A stretch of DNA of 64,000 bases from Vibrio sp. J1-1 (GCF_021728395.1 NZ_JAKKCM010000002.1:248001-312000); one strand, 5' to 3'; positions 16,999 through 26,682 are shown, counted from the first letter of the stretch. A program made the numbers and translations. Notes: a model not told the origin generated them from the sequence alone.

Positions 16999-18699
16999 AT
17001 GGTTGCAGTCAAGGCGTTCAGCGCATTGAAATTCAAAGGGGTAATTAAAGGATCAAGCGATGCATTTGTCCCATTAATTACGGCGGTTATGTCTCATGCG
17101 AACAAGATGGGTGTGACCTTTATAGAGTCAGAATCCACGTCCAAAGCTCAGGAAATTGTTTTCGCGATAGAAGATGCTCATAAAGAGTTTGAACTCATCG
17201 TGACTGCCCCGATCATTGATGGGGAAGTGTGTGGCGAAGTCGAACTCCAAGTAATGACGGGGTTGGTATCAGTACACAGTCGCTCATTAGATCGCATCGT
17301 ACCAATCGGGGTAGATTACATTTCGCATGTTTCCGCTTCACTGATCATTCAACAACTTTTATCGGGTTTGATTGGCCGCCACCGTGGTAGTCAATGCGCA
17401 AAAGCGACGTTTGATATGACTCAGGCGGGTTTGCTTGCTGTTGGTCAATATTTGGCAGGGGCCACCACAGAACAAGGTGCAGAAGCATTTCCATCGGGCT
17501 CATCTGACCCAGATTTAAGGCCACCTTTTATTAGCCAAGATGGTGTGCTTTTTGAGTTAGAGTCTCTAAACCCTAGCGGTTGGCAAGGCTTTTGGCTGGC
17601 ATTAGGCGTGGATGCGAAGCAAATTGGTAAAGGGTGGCATGCATTTATGGGCCGCTACGCCAAGGGTATCGCACCGCTTCCCGACTCAATGGTGAAGGTT
17701 TTAAATGGTAGGCCTTATCAATACCTTGCTCAAGTGGCCTCTCAGTACAATGTTGCGATTACCCCAGTTCGAAGTCTCGCGGAGCGCATTCGGGATAAAG
17801 ACGTTGATGCCGTGCTTTGTGACGGACCTTATTCAATCGAGCCGGTAGATTGTCGGCCGGCTTCATACCAAGCACTGTCTGATCTGACTCATGAATCATT
17901 ACTCCCGTTAGCGGGAATCAAGGTGGTTGAGTCTTGTCGCCGGATTCAAGGTCCATTGGCGGGACATATTCTGGCACTGTTCGGAGCAGAAGTGATTCGA
18001 ATCGAACCGATTGGCGGCGATCCTCTACGAGATATGCCTCCATTGGCAAATGGTTCTTCTGCTCGTTTTCAAGCACTTAACGCCAGAAAAGAGATTATTG
18101 AAGTCGACATCAAATCTTTGACTGGTAAGCAGCAGGTCGCCTCTTTAGTCAAAGAGGCCGATGTATTTGTTCACAACTGGGCGCCAGGTAAAGCGGAAGC
18201 GTTACAACTCGACGAACAACATCTTTGCCATATTAACCCATCTCTTGTCTACGCGTACGCCGGTGGATGGGGTATTGCCGATGATCACATTGCGTTGCCT
18301 GGTACAGATTTCATGGCTCAGGCTTACTCTGGTTTAGCAGAAATAATCTCACAATATTCAGGCGTTAAAGGCGGGACGCTATTTACCGCCACTGATGTTT
18401 TTGGAGGAGTATTAGCTGCTCAGGCAATCATTATGGCTATGTATTGTCGAGTGTCTGGTGCTTTTGCTCTCAGTGTCGGTAGTTCGTTGCTTGGTGCTGC
18501 GACTTTACTTACTGAATCTCGTTTACAGCAAGAACCAGACAATGTTCGAATGGTTGGCAACGCTGACCAACCGAATGATAGTGCGAGTGCATTGCAACAC
18601 TATACCGATTTATCTCAGCTTTCTTCACATCCGCTCACGGAGCCTTTTTTAACGACGGAAAGCTATACCCAATTAAGCGATTTATGGAGACCGCTATGA
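16999..18699 (+). CDS. CaiB/BaiF-type CoA-transferase family protein, two-domain
   Basis: The C-terminal half of this 566-residue protein (from about 310) is a recognisable family III CoA-transferase: LAGIKVVESCRRIQGPLAGH, GAEVIRIEP, and HNWAPGK. The N-terminal 300 residues are less typical and may be a degenerate second copy or a partner domain. The expected catalytic aspartate region is near PGTDFMAQAYSGL. CaiB-like proteins also occur in pdt clusters, where their role is unproven; handling of an acyl thioester or thioacid intermediate is a guess. Its stop overlaps the next start (ATGA), so the ligase is translationally coupled. Confidence 0.7.
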   Translation: MVAVKAFSALKFKGVIKGSSDAFVPLITAVMSHANKMGVTFIESESTSKAQEIVFAIEDAHKEFELIVTAPIIDGEVCGEVELQVMTGLVSVHSRSLDRIVPIGVDYISHVSASLIIQQLLSGLIGRHRGSQCAKATFDMTQAGLLAVGQYLAGATTEQGAEAFPSGSSDPDLRPPFISQDGVLFELESLNPSGWQGFWLALGVDAKQIGKGWHAFMGRYAKGIAPLPDSMVKVLNGRPYQYLAQVASQYNVAITPVRSLAERIRDKDVDAVLCDGPYSIEPVDCRPASYQALSDLTHESLLPLAGIKVVESCRRIQGPLAGHILALFGAEVIRIEPIGGDPLRDMPPLANGSSARFQALNARKEIIEVDIKSLTGKQQVASLVKEADVFVHNWAPGKAEALQLDEQHLCHINPSLVYAYAGGWGIADDHIALPGTDFMAQAYSGLAEIISQYSGVKGGTLFTATDVFGGVLAAQAIIMAMYCRVSGAFALSVGSSLLGAATLLTESRLQQEPDNVRMVGNADQPNDSASALQHYTDLSQLSSHPLTEPFLTTESYTQLSDLWRPL

Positions 18700-20366
18700 A
18701 TCCATCAGGACTGATTAATCTGATTCCAGAAACCGTACAAAATGAGTTCAAACATTCGGGGACCTACCCTGAAGTAACCATCTTTGACGCTTTTCAAAAT
18801 CAAGTTAGAAAACAACCTGACGCAATCGCGATATGCTCTAGTACGGAAAGCTACCGTTTCCGACAAATTCACGCGATGAGCGTTAGGTTAGCGCATGCAT
18901 TGATCAAACAAGGATTAGTTCGTGGTGACACTATTGTCTATCAGTTGAGTAATAGTTGGCGCTGTATGGTCATTGATATCGCTGCGGCGGCGCTTGGTGT
19001 GATTGTATGTCCAATACCAACTGGCCGCGGAAGACTGGATATAGAGTCCGTGCTAAAACGCAGCCAGGCGCGTGCCATTATTGTCGAGAATCAGCCTGGT
19101 ACCGGTGAGGTATGTGAGATCATAGAAGCGATTCGACCTCTCATGTTAGCGTTACGATGCTTAATCACTGTCGGTGAACCAAAAGAGCATTGGCATCACT
19201 TTGATAAGCTATTGCAGCATGAACCGCTAGAAACGTTTCCTGATGTCTCTCCCGATGACCCTGTGCGTCTGTTAGTCTCTTCTGGCTCAGAATCTGAGCC
19301 TAAGCTGGTGGCGTATACTCACAACTCGCTTTTGGGAGGGCGTGGACGCTTTATGGCGAAACTGTCTCAAGGTGCTGAGCGATTCGTCCCTTTATATTTA
19401 ATGCCACTTGGCTCTGCTTTTGGTTCCACGGCCAGTTCATGCGTGATGACTTGGTTAGGTGGCACAGTTGTCATCTTGTCCAAGTTCACCGTCGATGCCG
19501 CCCTTGAAGCGATTGAACGCTTCAAACCAAGTCATATCTTAGGTGTTCCGACAATGTTCCAAAGATTGACGGCAGATGAAAGGCTCAGTGAGCTCGACCT
19601 TAGCCATCTGGTTGCCATTGTGAGTGGCGGCGCTTTGATTGATGAAGAGACCATTCATCGTTGCAGAAAGAGCTTTGGTTGTCCGCTGATCAGCTTGTAT
19701 GGCTCTGCCGATGGGGTGAACTGTTTTAACTCTGTCGATGATGCTATTGAAAAAGTGGTTTCCACCGTTGGACGTCCTGATCCGTCGATCTGCGAGATTC
19801 GCATTGTTGATGTTCAGCATCAGCCTCTTGAACACGGTGAAGTGGGGGAGATCTGTGCTCGTGGGCCTATATCACCGATGCAGTATGTAAATTCTCCACG
19901 ATTAGATGAAACTTACCGGGATCAAGGAGGGTGGGTTTACACTGGTGATTTAGGCTGTATTGATGGCGAAGGCTACTTGCATCTGATGGGTCGCAAGAAA
20001 GATGTCATCATCAGAGGTGGGGCAAACATCAGCCCTGCTCAGATTGAAAAACTTATGACATCTCACCCCTTGGTCGTGAGCGCTGCCTGTGTCGCGGTTC
20101 CTGATGAAGATCTTGGTCAACGAGTGTGTTTATGTCTGTCGCTCAAACATGGCCAACAGCCTCTTTCTTTAAACGAAATCGGTCAGTATCTTCAAAGCAA
20201 AGGGCTTGAGAAGCATAAGCTTCCTGAGTACATCAGCCATTTCAGCCAATTGCCACTAAGTCCGGCAGGCAAAGTGGATAAGCCTTCGATACATAAAATG
20301 CTTTCCGAGCTTTCGTCTTACCTGCCGAGTACCCGCAAAGAAGTTGAACAGGGGCATTCGGCATGA
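18696..20366 (+). CDS. AMP-forming acyl-CoA synthetase / ligase (ANL superfamily)
   Basis: The 556-residue enzyme adenylates a carboxylate. Core motifs are in order: the P-loop-like LLVSSGSESEPKLV near 195, LYGSADG, the hinge region GWVYTGDLG with GRKKDVIIRGGANIS, and the C-terminal lysine in SPAGKVDK. In pdt and qbs pathways a ligase of this type activates the pyridine or quinoline carboxylate for attack by the carrier thiocarboxylate; I infer the same. The ATG at 18696 overlaps the preceding stop; an ATG four codons upstream is possible. The C-terminus overlaps the MFS gene by four bases. Confidence 0.88.
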   Translation: MNPSGLINLIPETVQNEFKHSGTYPEVTIFDAFQNQVRKQPDAIAICSSTESYRFRQIHAMSVRLAHALIKQGLVRGDTIVYQLSNSWRCMVIDIAAAALGVIVCPIPTGRGRLDIESVLKRSQARAIIVENQPGTGEVCEIIEAIRPLMLALRCLITVGEPKEHWHHFDKLLQHEPLETFPDVSPDDPVRLLVSSGSESEPKLVAYTHNSLLGGRGRFMAKLSQGAERFVPLYLMPLGSAFGSTASSCVMTWLGGTVVILSKFTVDAALEAIERFKPSHILGVPTMFQRLTADERLSELDLSHLVAIVSGGALIDEETIHRCRKSFGCPLISLYGSADGVNCFNSVDDAIEKVVSTVGRPDPSICEIRIVDVQHQPLEHGEVGEICARGPISPMQYVNSPRLDETYRDQGGWVYTGDLGCIDGEGYLHLMGRKKDVIIRGGANISPAQIEKLMTSHPLVVSAACVAVPDEDLGQRVCLCLSLKHGQQPLSLNEIGQYLQSKGLEKHKLPEYISHFSQLPLSPAGKVDKPSIHKMLSELSSYLPSTRKEVEQGHSA

Positions 20367-21577
20367 ATCAGCCATCAGAGGTTCCAAGTCTGGACGTTTC
20401 TAATCAGTGGGGGCTCGCGTCTTTGCTTATGGCAGCAATGGCTCTGCCCATGCTTATCCTGTATGCCAGCGGTGCGCTGGCACCTTACATTCTAAGTGAA
20501 GGTATTGTGAGTCCGCAGCTGTTAGGAGGATTTACGTTAGCCTCGTTTGGGGTGGCTGGCCTGTGTTCCAGTTCAGTGGGTAAATGGGTGAAGCGATCTG
20601 GGACAAAAAAAGCTGGAGTGCTCCTTTTTCTGTTTACCGCAGCATCGTTAGCTTTATTGGCAAGGACGCAAAACATTTGGCTTATGTTGGCCGCAGCGGG
20701 ACTGTGTGGTTTTGCACAAGCATTGGCAAACCCAATGACAAACCTAGCCATTGCAACACAAGTTCAAGCCCAACGTAGGCCTTTTGTGGTTGGGTTAAAG
20801 CAGTCTGGGGTTCAGTTGTCAGCGTTAATTGCTGGATCGCTAATGCCGTTCGTAGCCAATCACTTAGGATGGCGATTCGCTATCGGAATGACGGTTCCCC
20901 TATGCCTGATGTTTGCATTCATTGTCATGTTTTATCGCTGGGAACGAAAGTCTAGTGCAGTTAAACCCAAGCCAAGAGGCGACGCTAAACCAAAAACGGT
21001 TGGCTATTTAATGATGGCGCAAGGGTTAGTGGGTGTTGTGCTTGCCGGATTTGTTACCCAAGTGCCGATATTAGCCACAGAACTCGGTTTAACGCCATCG
21101 GAGGCAGCATTCAGTATCACTCTGTTTGGATTTGCTGGCCTGTTATCACGATTAGTACTAACCCCTTTGGCGAGCAAAATGAATCACCAAAGCGACATGT
21201 TCCAGTACTTAATCCTGTTAGCGATAGTGGCAATCATTATCACGTTTTCCGCAAACGCGAATCAAATCTGGATGCTATACATAGGTGTGGTGGGCATTGG
21301 TTCGACCTTAGTTGCAACCAATGCATTAGCCATGGCAATGATAGTGAGTGAACCTAGTTTAGGTGATGTGTCTGTTGCTTCTGGACGCGTTTCATCCGCT
21401 TTTTTCTGGGGGGTAGCCGCAGGGTCCTTGCTTTATCAGTTTGTTGTAGGGGCGTTGGAGTCAACTCAGGCAGGTGTGATCCTTTTCGTCGTGTTGTTGA
21501 TGATAAGTTTATTGAGTTTGCATATTTTGCGTCGCTCTCTCGACAAAGCTAAGCACTCGGTGGAGACGACGGTATGA
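20363..21577 (+). CDS. MFS transporter, putative metallophore exporter
   Basis: A 404-residue protein with about twelve membrane segments in two six-helix halves separated by a basic loop (KSSAVKPKPRGDAKPK, near 195-212). No substrate motif is evident. Its place inside the biosynthetic operon, joined to both neighbours by ATGA overlaps, suggests export of the finished chelator or an intermediate. A second MFS gene at 25.5 kb serves the same cluster, so one may export and the other import. Confidence 0.8.
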   Translation: MNQPSEVPSLDVSNQWGLASLLMAAMALPMLILYASGALAPYILSEGIVSPQLLGGFTLASFGVAGLCSSSVGKWVKRSGTKKAGVLLFLFTAASLALLARTQNIWLMLAAAGLCGFAQALANPMTNLAIATQVQAQRRPFVVGLKQSGVQLSALIAGSLMPFVANHLGWRFAIGMTVPLCLMFAFIVMFYRWERKSSAVKPKPRGDAKPKTVGYLMMAQGLVGVVLAGFVTQVPILATELGLTPSEAAFSITLFGFAGLLSRLVLTPLASKMNHQSDMFQYLILLAIVAIIITFSANANQIWMLYIGVVGIGSTLVATNALAMAMIVSEPSLGDVSVASGRVSSAFFWGVAAGSLLYQFVVGALESTQAGVILFVVLLMISLLSLHILRRSLDKAKHSVETTV

Positions 21578-22653
21578 ACTCGGAGCACTATTCTCGCCTG
21601 CTCCGCAAGTTAACCCAGACAATACAAGATACTGAACAAGAGGTGTTTCCTCAGTTTCCTTTTTACCGAAAAAGCGACGAATCAAAATGGCAATTGTCTA
21701 ATCGCGGTGCTTGGTTGTCTGGTTTTTGGCTGGGCTGCTGTTGGTTAGCAGATCGTTTCTCGGATAGTCCAGCTGATGTTGACCACTGGGGGGAGCGCTG
21801 TGATCAGCTGAGCACAATCCTTGAAGGTGATTCGGTGTTTCAAGCGATGAATGCTTGGTACGCTTTTGGGCCAGCATGGCGCTTAGCGAAAGACAGTGAT
21901 GCGAAGCGGCGCCTAGTGGCTTATCAGTCCCAATTGGCGACGCTATTCGAGCCTTGGGGTGGTTTTTCTTTAGGCTCTGATATGGGTGGCGGCCCGGACA
22001 GCAACAGAGTGGTCTCTCTTGATCCTTGTGCGGCTATCTATGAGCTCTCATCCGTTGAAAACTGGATTCGAATGCCTTGTGCCCATTCACTTCACATCAA
22101 TACTCATTTGATGGATGCAGAGAGCCGTTTTTACCCACATGCCAAGCTGATAAGTCAGGGCGAAGTCCAACAACAGTGGCTCGCGTCGGGCAGCGCTGGC
22201 GGGTGGGAGAGAGGCCAGTGCTGGGGAATGCTAGCACTATGCTCCGCGGAGAAACAATTGACCGATATCAGTGAACAAGACTATCTGGCATCGGCTGCTT
22301 TAGCATGTGAATACTGGTGGCAGCACTATTGGCGAGACGCAGATTGCCAAAGTGCCTGCCAGCCAACTCAGGTTGATCCATCGGCCATGCTCATCGCCAT
22401 GGTCGCCATGTTTAAATTAGACGAACTTGTCAAAGGAGGGCAGTGGAAGAAACGAGGGAAAGCTGTATTAGACTGGCTAATTCATTCTCCCTATCTAGTC
22501 GAAAACAGCGACTCTCTCAGGTTTATAGGATGCCGCTACAAAATAAATAAAAGCGCGACTAACCAAGAGCTTATCGAAATGCCTCACGGCTACTTTTTCT
22601 TATATCAGGCTTTACTTACCGCCACTGGCGCAATAAATGCGAGCGATTTTTAA
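21574..22653 (+). CDS. Six-hairpin glycosidase-like protein (GH88-like fold)
   Basis: This 359-residue protein has the repeating pattern of (alpha/alpha)6 barrels related to unsaturated glucuronyl hydrolases: RGAWLSGFWLGCCWLADR near 50, WERGQCWGMLALCSA, DPSAMLIAMVAMF and MPHGYFFLYQALL at the end. It has no signal peptide, so it is cytoplasmic. It overlaps the MFS gene by four bases and is clearly part of the operon. A glycosidase is not expected in a small thiocarboxylate pathway; it may act on a glycosylated precursor or be recruited to other chemistry. Family assignment is by pattern only. Confidence 0.5.
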   Translation: MNSEHYSRLLRKLTQTIQDTEQEVFPQFPFYRKSDESKWQLSNRGAWLSGFWLGCCWLADRFSDSPADVDHWGERCDQLSTILEGDSVFQAMNAWYAFGPAWRLAKDSDAKRRLVAYQSQLATLFEPWGGFSLGSDMGGGPDSNRVVSLDPCAAIYELSSVENWIRMPCAHSLHINTHLMDAESRFYPHAKLISQGEVQQQWLASGSAGGWERGQCWGMLALCSAEKQLTDISEQDYLASAALACEYWWQHYWRDADCQSACQPTQVDPSAMLIAMVAMFKLDELVKGGQWKKRGKAVLDWLIHSPYLVENSDSLRFIGCRYKINKSATNQELIEMPHGYFFLYQALLTATGAINASDF

Positions 22654-22697
22654 CCTTCAGATTTTTAATATTCAATTATTTACTACGGAGAGTAAAG

Positions 22698-23402
22698 ATG
22701 CATCATCACATTGGGATTTGTGTGGTTGCTCAATCGGATATTGTTATTGACGGCGTAAAAAGAGCCATCGACTTTTTAGAATCGGCTATCGCTACTGATT
22801 CGGTTAGTCAGAAACCATGGCAGCCAGATGATACGATCCAAGTCCACCAACTCATGGAACACCTGTTAGTTCAGGCAAGAGCCCATCTGACCGGAAGCAA
22901 GCACCAGTTTAGTTTTCATATTTATCACTACACGTCGATAGAGAAAGCAAAGGAGTGCCTATTATCAGATCCAAATGGCTCAATTGATCTCGTGATTGCT
23001 GATGAATCAGCGCTAAACAATACCCAAAACAACGACGTGAGTGAATCGCTTTTAACCCTTCACAATTATAGACCGGGCAGCCTTTCTCCTTACTCGTTTA
23101 TCATGTCGTTAGATACGTTAACGCCCGCACATAATCAGCTGATGCTTAATGACTCTGTTCGTTTGTGCTTACGTCAAAAAGAGCCGTTAATTTGGTCAAT
23201 GCAGGTGATCAAAACGCTGATGGATCATTTGGATGCCAGCTACATTAATCCGATGTTTGCGCGCGTAACGAGATCCGTGGCAACCATCTCTTCTGTTGCC
23301 CGATTTATGTTTGATTATATGCAGCACAACTTCGCCAATAACTGGCACTTTCGATATTTCAATGCCTTATCAGACTTCTCTACTGGCAGAAAAACTCGCT
23401 GA
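22698..23402 (+). CDS. Unrecognised protein, 3' end fused by deletion
   Basis: An ATG after CGGAGAG opens a 234-residue frame starting MHHHIGICVVAQSDIVIDG. The order of segments (IGICVVAQSDIVIDG, then DLVIADES, YSFIMSLD, a CLRQKEPLIW segment) faintly recalls a receiver-like domain, but the family is not recognised. From about 23356 onward the DNA encodes an aminotransferase in another frame, so the last 15 or so residues are out-of-frame read-through. The gene has probably lost its own 3' end, and the aminotransferase its 5' end, in one deletion. Whether the stub is functional is unknown. Confidence 0.45.
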   Translation: MHHHIGICVVAQSDIVIDGVKRAIDFLESAIATDSVSQKPWQPDDTIQVHQLMEHLLVQARAHLTGSKHQFSFHIYHYTSIEKAKECLLSDPNGSIDLVIADESALNNTQNNDVSESLLTLHNYRPGSLSPYSFIMSLDTLTPAHNQLMLNDSVRLCLRQKEPLIWSMQVIKTLMDHLDASYINPMFARVTRSVATISSVARFMFDYMQHNFANNWHFRYFNALSDFSTGRKTR

Positions 23403-24157
23403 CATTGCATCAGGCGAGTTATCGCGAGTGTTCCTCAGTAACTCAGGAACTGAGGCCGTAGAAGCCGCTTTGAAAATGGCCCTGGCGGCGTCTTCGAAGT
23501 CAACACTCCTTTACTGCAATAACAGCTATCACGGTAAAACGTTTGGAGCACTTTCTGTCACTGGGCGGGATAAGCATCGCAAACACTTTGAGCCACTCTT
23601 ACGTCAATGCCAGCCCATACCGTTTGGTGATGCAGAGGCATTAGAAGTGGCCTTAGTGGGAGGCAACATTGCGGCCTTTATTCTCGAACCGATTCAAGGC
23701 GAGGGGGGAGTGATCCTTCCACCAGAGGGGTACCTTAAGAAAGTACGTCACCTGTGTGATCAATATGGATATCTATTGATCGTGGATGAAGTTCAAACTG
23801 GTCTTGGCCGTACAGGTAAGTTGTTCTACTGCGAGCACCAAGATGTGGCCCCAGATATCTTAGTTCTGTCTAAATCACTTTCAGGCGGGGTCGTTCCTAT
23901 TGGTGCAACGTTAGCGACCGCTGAAGTCTGGGACCAAGCTTATGGCAGCATTGATCGATTTGCTCTGCACACTTCTACATTTGGCGGTGGTAACTTAGCT
24001 GCGACTGCTGCCTTGAGCACGATTCAGCTCATTCAAGATGAAAGACTTGCGGATAATGCGTATTCAACCCCCGTTGATTTTGACCCGTAAAGAGGCAACA
24101 AAATTTGCTGATGCTTTCCGTCAGGTCTGTGAAGACATGGCTACTTTTCAAAATTGA
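23356..24157 (+). pseudogene. Class III aminotransferase remnant with two deletions
   Basis: From 23356 the frame encodes a class III PLP aminotransferase core: MPYQTSLLAEKLAD, SNSGTEAVEAALKMA, EPIQGEGGVILP, IVDEVQTGLGRTG, and the PLP lysine in VLSKSLSGGVVPIGA. The first 100 or so residues are missing. After QDERLADNA near 24060 the frame breaks; the next frame gives QPPLILTRKEATKFADAF and a stop at 24155-24157, which is the normal C-terminus. About 110-120 codons between these segments are missing and the reading frame changes, so the product stops early in a short wrong tail. I regard it as non-functional. Confidence 0.8.
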
Positions 24158-24183
24158 TTAGCTTATACGTAGGAGAAATGATA

Positions 24184-25353
24184 ATGACAGTACTTGATGC
24201 GAATCAGAAAGCACTAATACAACAGACACGAGATTTCGTGGCTCAGCATCTTATTCCTCTTGAGTCTAAGATCGCTGAATTCGGTGGATTAACCGATGAA
24301 GAGTCTAAAGACCTGACCCTTAAAGGGATCGAAGCAGGCCTATTTGCTACCAATATAGGCAATGAGTATGGTGGCAAAGGTGAGTCTGTTTTTAACAATG
24401 TTCTGATTCAAGAGCAGTTGGGAGTCACGAAAGATGTACTGGTTCGCCGTGCGAGCGGTAATATTTATGAATGCCTGACGCTAGGGAGCGAGATTCAAAA
24501 GGAGACCTATCTACAACCAGCATTACGTGGAGAAAGGTGGTGCGCTCTTGCTGTGTCAGAGCCCAATGCGGGTTCCGACGTTGTTTCGATCAGCACAGCA
24601 GCGGTAAAAACCGAGAAGGGTTGGAGGCTTAATGGCAGAAAAATGTATATCAGTGACTCGGAGTATTGCGACTACTTTATTGTTGCTGCGAAAACAGAGC
24701 CAGAGAAGGGGGCAAAAGGTATCTCACTTTTCCTTGTTGATAAGAGTAAAGCTGGTTTCTCACTTGGAAAGCGTTTTAACATGATGGGCTTTGTTGGCAC
24801 AAGTCACTGTGAACTGATCTTCGAGGAGGTTGAGCTTGATGAAGATGCGTTGCTAGGTGAGATCAATACCGGGTTTAAAATTCTGTGCCAAACATTAGGT
24901 AAAGCGAGACTTGCCAAAGTTGCTGCCAGAGCCATTGGTAAATGTGTTCGAATGCTCAACCTTATGCTTGAGCATGGCAAAACCCGAGAACAATTTGGTC
25001 GCCGGTTGCTTGAATCAGATGCCATGTCGCATAAGTTAGCAAATCATCATATCGAAGTGCGAGCTGCTCGTGCTTTGTTATGGGAAACGGCTAAACGCAT
25101 GGATAATGGTGAAGGCTGTCGTGATGAAATATCAATGCTTAAGGTACTCACGACAGAACTAGTTGGCCGCGTAGCTGATGATGCGGTTCAGTGGTTTGGA
25201 GCGTCAGGCTGCCATGATGGCGAACTGATTGAAAGCTTCTACCGCGATGCAAGATTATTCCGCATTATAGATGGCACGTCAGAAGTCCATAGAAATATTA
25301 TCGCTCAGTCCATATCTAAACAAGGTGTGCGTGATATTTTAGAACTGTATTAA
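24184..25353 (+). CDS. Acyl-CoA dehydrogenase family flavoenzyme
   Basis: A 389-residue FAD enzyme of the acyl-CoA dehydrogenase fold. Signatures include LAVSEPNAGSD near 122-132, GRKMYISDSEY, KTREQFGRRL and RIIDGTSEVHRNIIAQ. GGAG precedes the ATG at 24184; two other start codons upstream have poorer spacing. Enzymes of this fold in biosynthetic clusters often desaturate a carrier- or CoA-bound or free precursor, for example in forming an aromatic ring. It closes the plus-strand operon and is separated from the convergent MFS gene by hairpins. The true substrate is not deducible. Confidence 0.85.
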   Translation: MTVLDANQKALIQQTRDFVAQHLIPLESKIAEFGGLTDEESKDLTLKGIEAGLFATNIGNEYGGKGESVFNNVLIQEQLGVTKDVLVRRASGNIYECLTLGSEIQKETYLQPALRGERWCALAVSEPNAGSDVVSISTAAVKTEKGWRLNGRKMYISDSEYCDYFIVAAKTEPEKGAKGISLFLVDKSKAGFSLGKRFNMMGFVGTSHCELIFEEVELDEDALLGEINTGFKILCQTLGKARLAKVAARAIGKCVRMLNLMLEHGKTREQFGRRLLESDAMSHKLANHHIEVRAARALLWETAKRMDNGEGCRDEISMLKVLTTELVGRVADDAVQWFGASGCHDGELIESFYRDARLFRIIDGTSEVHRNIIAQSISKQGVRDILELY

Positions 25354-25378
25354 CGATGCTTATTGACATAAAGAACAG

Positions 25379-25402
25379 AACCACCTTGTTGACAAGGTGG
25401 TT
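25379..25402 (+). terminator. Hairpin ending the plus-strand biosynthetic operon
   Basis: A perfect ten-pair stem, AACCACCTTG / CAAGGTGGTT, closes a TTGA loop 25 bp after the acyl-CoA dehydrogenase stop. The T-run is short, so termination strength is uncertain. Confidence 0.6.
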
Positions 25403-25410
25403 TGGGGCTG

Positions 25411-25441
25411 AAAACAAAAAAGGGCGTAAGCGCCCTTTCTT
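25411..25441 (-). terminator. Terminator of the MFS-AraC transcript
   Basis: AAAGGGCG / CGCCCTTT with a TAAG loop is followed on the minus strand by a run of T (A-tract on plus). It lies 18 bp past the MFS stop and faces the hairpin of the convergent operon. Confidence 0.75.
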
Positions 25442-25458
25442 AATAGCAATGGATGTCG

Positions 25459-26682
25459 TTAGTGTGCGGAATTCGATACTAGCCGGGATCCACGTCCTAG
25501 GTAGATGGCAATCGAAGTTGCAATCAGCATCGCCACCATTGCTCCCCACACAGGCATTAACGGGGAAAACTGATACAGTGCACCGCCTAACATTGGGCCT
25601 AGCGCCCAACCTAAGCCTTTACCAACGGTATTGACCGAGGCGAAGAAAGCCTGACGGTGTTCACCCGCCGATTGACTCAGCAAAGTTAGGTTAGCGGGCA
25701 TAATCAAGCTCATGCCTAAGCCTATAGCCATCATCGCGAGTAGCAATTGAGTAAAACTCGACGCCGCCACCAGAGCATACAGACTTCCACAGCCCATGGA
25801 TAAACCGACAAGAAGCAATACTCGGGCTTTTTTTATGCTTAGGAAGCTGAGTATGAGCTGCCCAACAGCCATACACACCATGGATGCGGTTAGAAGACCA
25901 CCACTTCCTTTCATCGCCTCTGCTGGAGTAAAATCAAGCTGATCTTGTAAGCGTAATCCGGTGGTGTGCTGTAAAAATCCATAGGTTACCAGGGTGCAAA
26001 AAGTAATAGCGACAAAGGGGAGTGCTTGTGTCCAGTTGACAGTCTTTTTTTGCTGCCAATGCTGAAGTGGAACTGACTCCGCTTGGGAGCGGTTCAGTCG
26101 TTTGTAACCAAACAAACTCACAAGCATACCCATACCGATAACGATAAGAACACTTGGAAAACGTTCAACGCCGGTGTTCATGACTATGTAACCGCCCAAG
26201 ATGCTTCCAAACCCAAATACAAACCCCATCATACCCATGCCCGAGAAGCGTTGTTCATTATTTGTGTTGTCCGCGATATAGGCTTGAGCGGCTGGCATTA
26301 GCCCTGCAACACCAATAGATTGTCCTATTCTGAGAATAAATAGCACAGCGTAAAGAGACAGGATCCCGAACAACGGAAACCATTCGCTATAGGTAAAGGC
26401 GACACCACATCCAACTAAGAAAACACTCGTAAACAAGATACCTATCAATATGGATGACGCTCGGCCAGTATTGTCAATATAGCGTCCCCAAAATGGAGCC
26501 ACTAGCATCATGCAAAACGCTGAGACAGAAAGAAGTATCCCGGTTTGTAGTGCGCTGTACCCGAGTGCTCGCCCAATTAAAGGAAAGCCAATCATGAAGA
26601 TACTATGCGCGATAGCATTGCCAATCAGCATAAACAGCAAAGGAAACAGTTTAGTAATATGAGAGGGGAGTTTAATGGCCAT
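25459..26682 (-). CDS. MFS transporter, likely metallophore transport
   Basis: This 407-residue protein has about twelve membrane segments with an MFS signature-like APFWGRYIDNTGR between helices 2 and 3 and a second-half PANLTLLSQSAGEHRQAFFA. The ATG at 26682 overlaps the end of the AraC gene by 11 bases; a longer frame reaching 26841 lies inside that gene and is not a credible start. It is co-transcribed with a Fur-controlled regulator, so iron limitation should induce it. Import of a ferric complex across the inner membrane, or export, are both possible. Confidence 0.82.
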   Translation of the reverse strand: MAIKLPSHITKLFPLLFMLIGNAIAHSIFMIGFPLIGRALGYSALQTGILLSVSAFCMMLVAPFWGRYIDNTGRASSILIGILFTSVFLVGCGVAFTYSEWFPLFGILSLYAVLFILRIGQSIGVAGLMPAAQAYIADNTNNEQRFSGMGMMGFVFGFGSILGGYIVMNTGVERFPSVLIVIGMGMLVSLFGYKRLNRSQAESVPLQHWQQKKTVNWTQALPFVAITFCTLVTYGFLQHTTGLRLQDQLDFTPAEAMKGSGGLLTASMVCMAVGQLILSFLSIKKARVLLLVGLSMGCGSLYALVAASSFTQLLLAMMAIGLGMSLIMPANLTLLSQSAGEHRQAFFASVNTVGKGLGWALGPMLGGALYQFSPLMPVWGAMVAMLIATSIAIYLGRGSRLVSNSAH

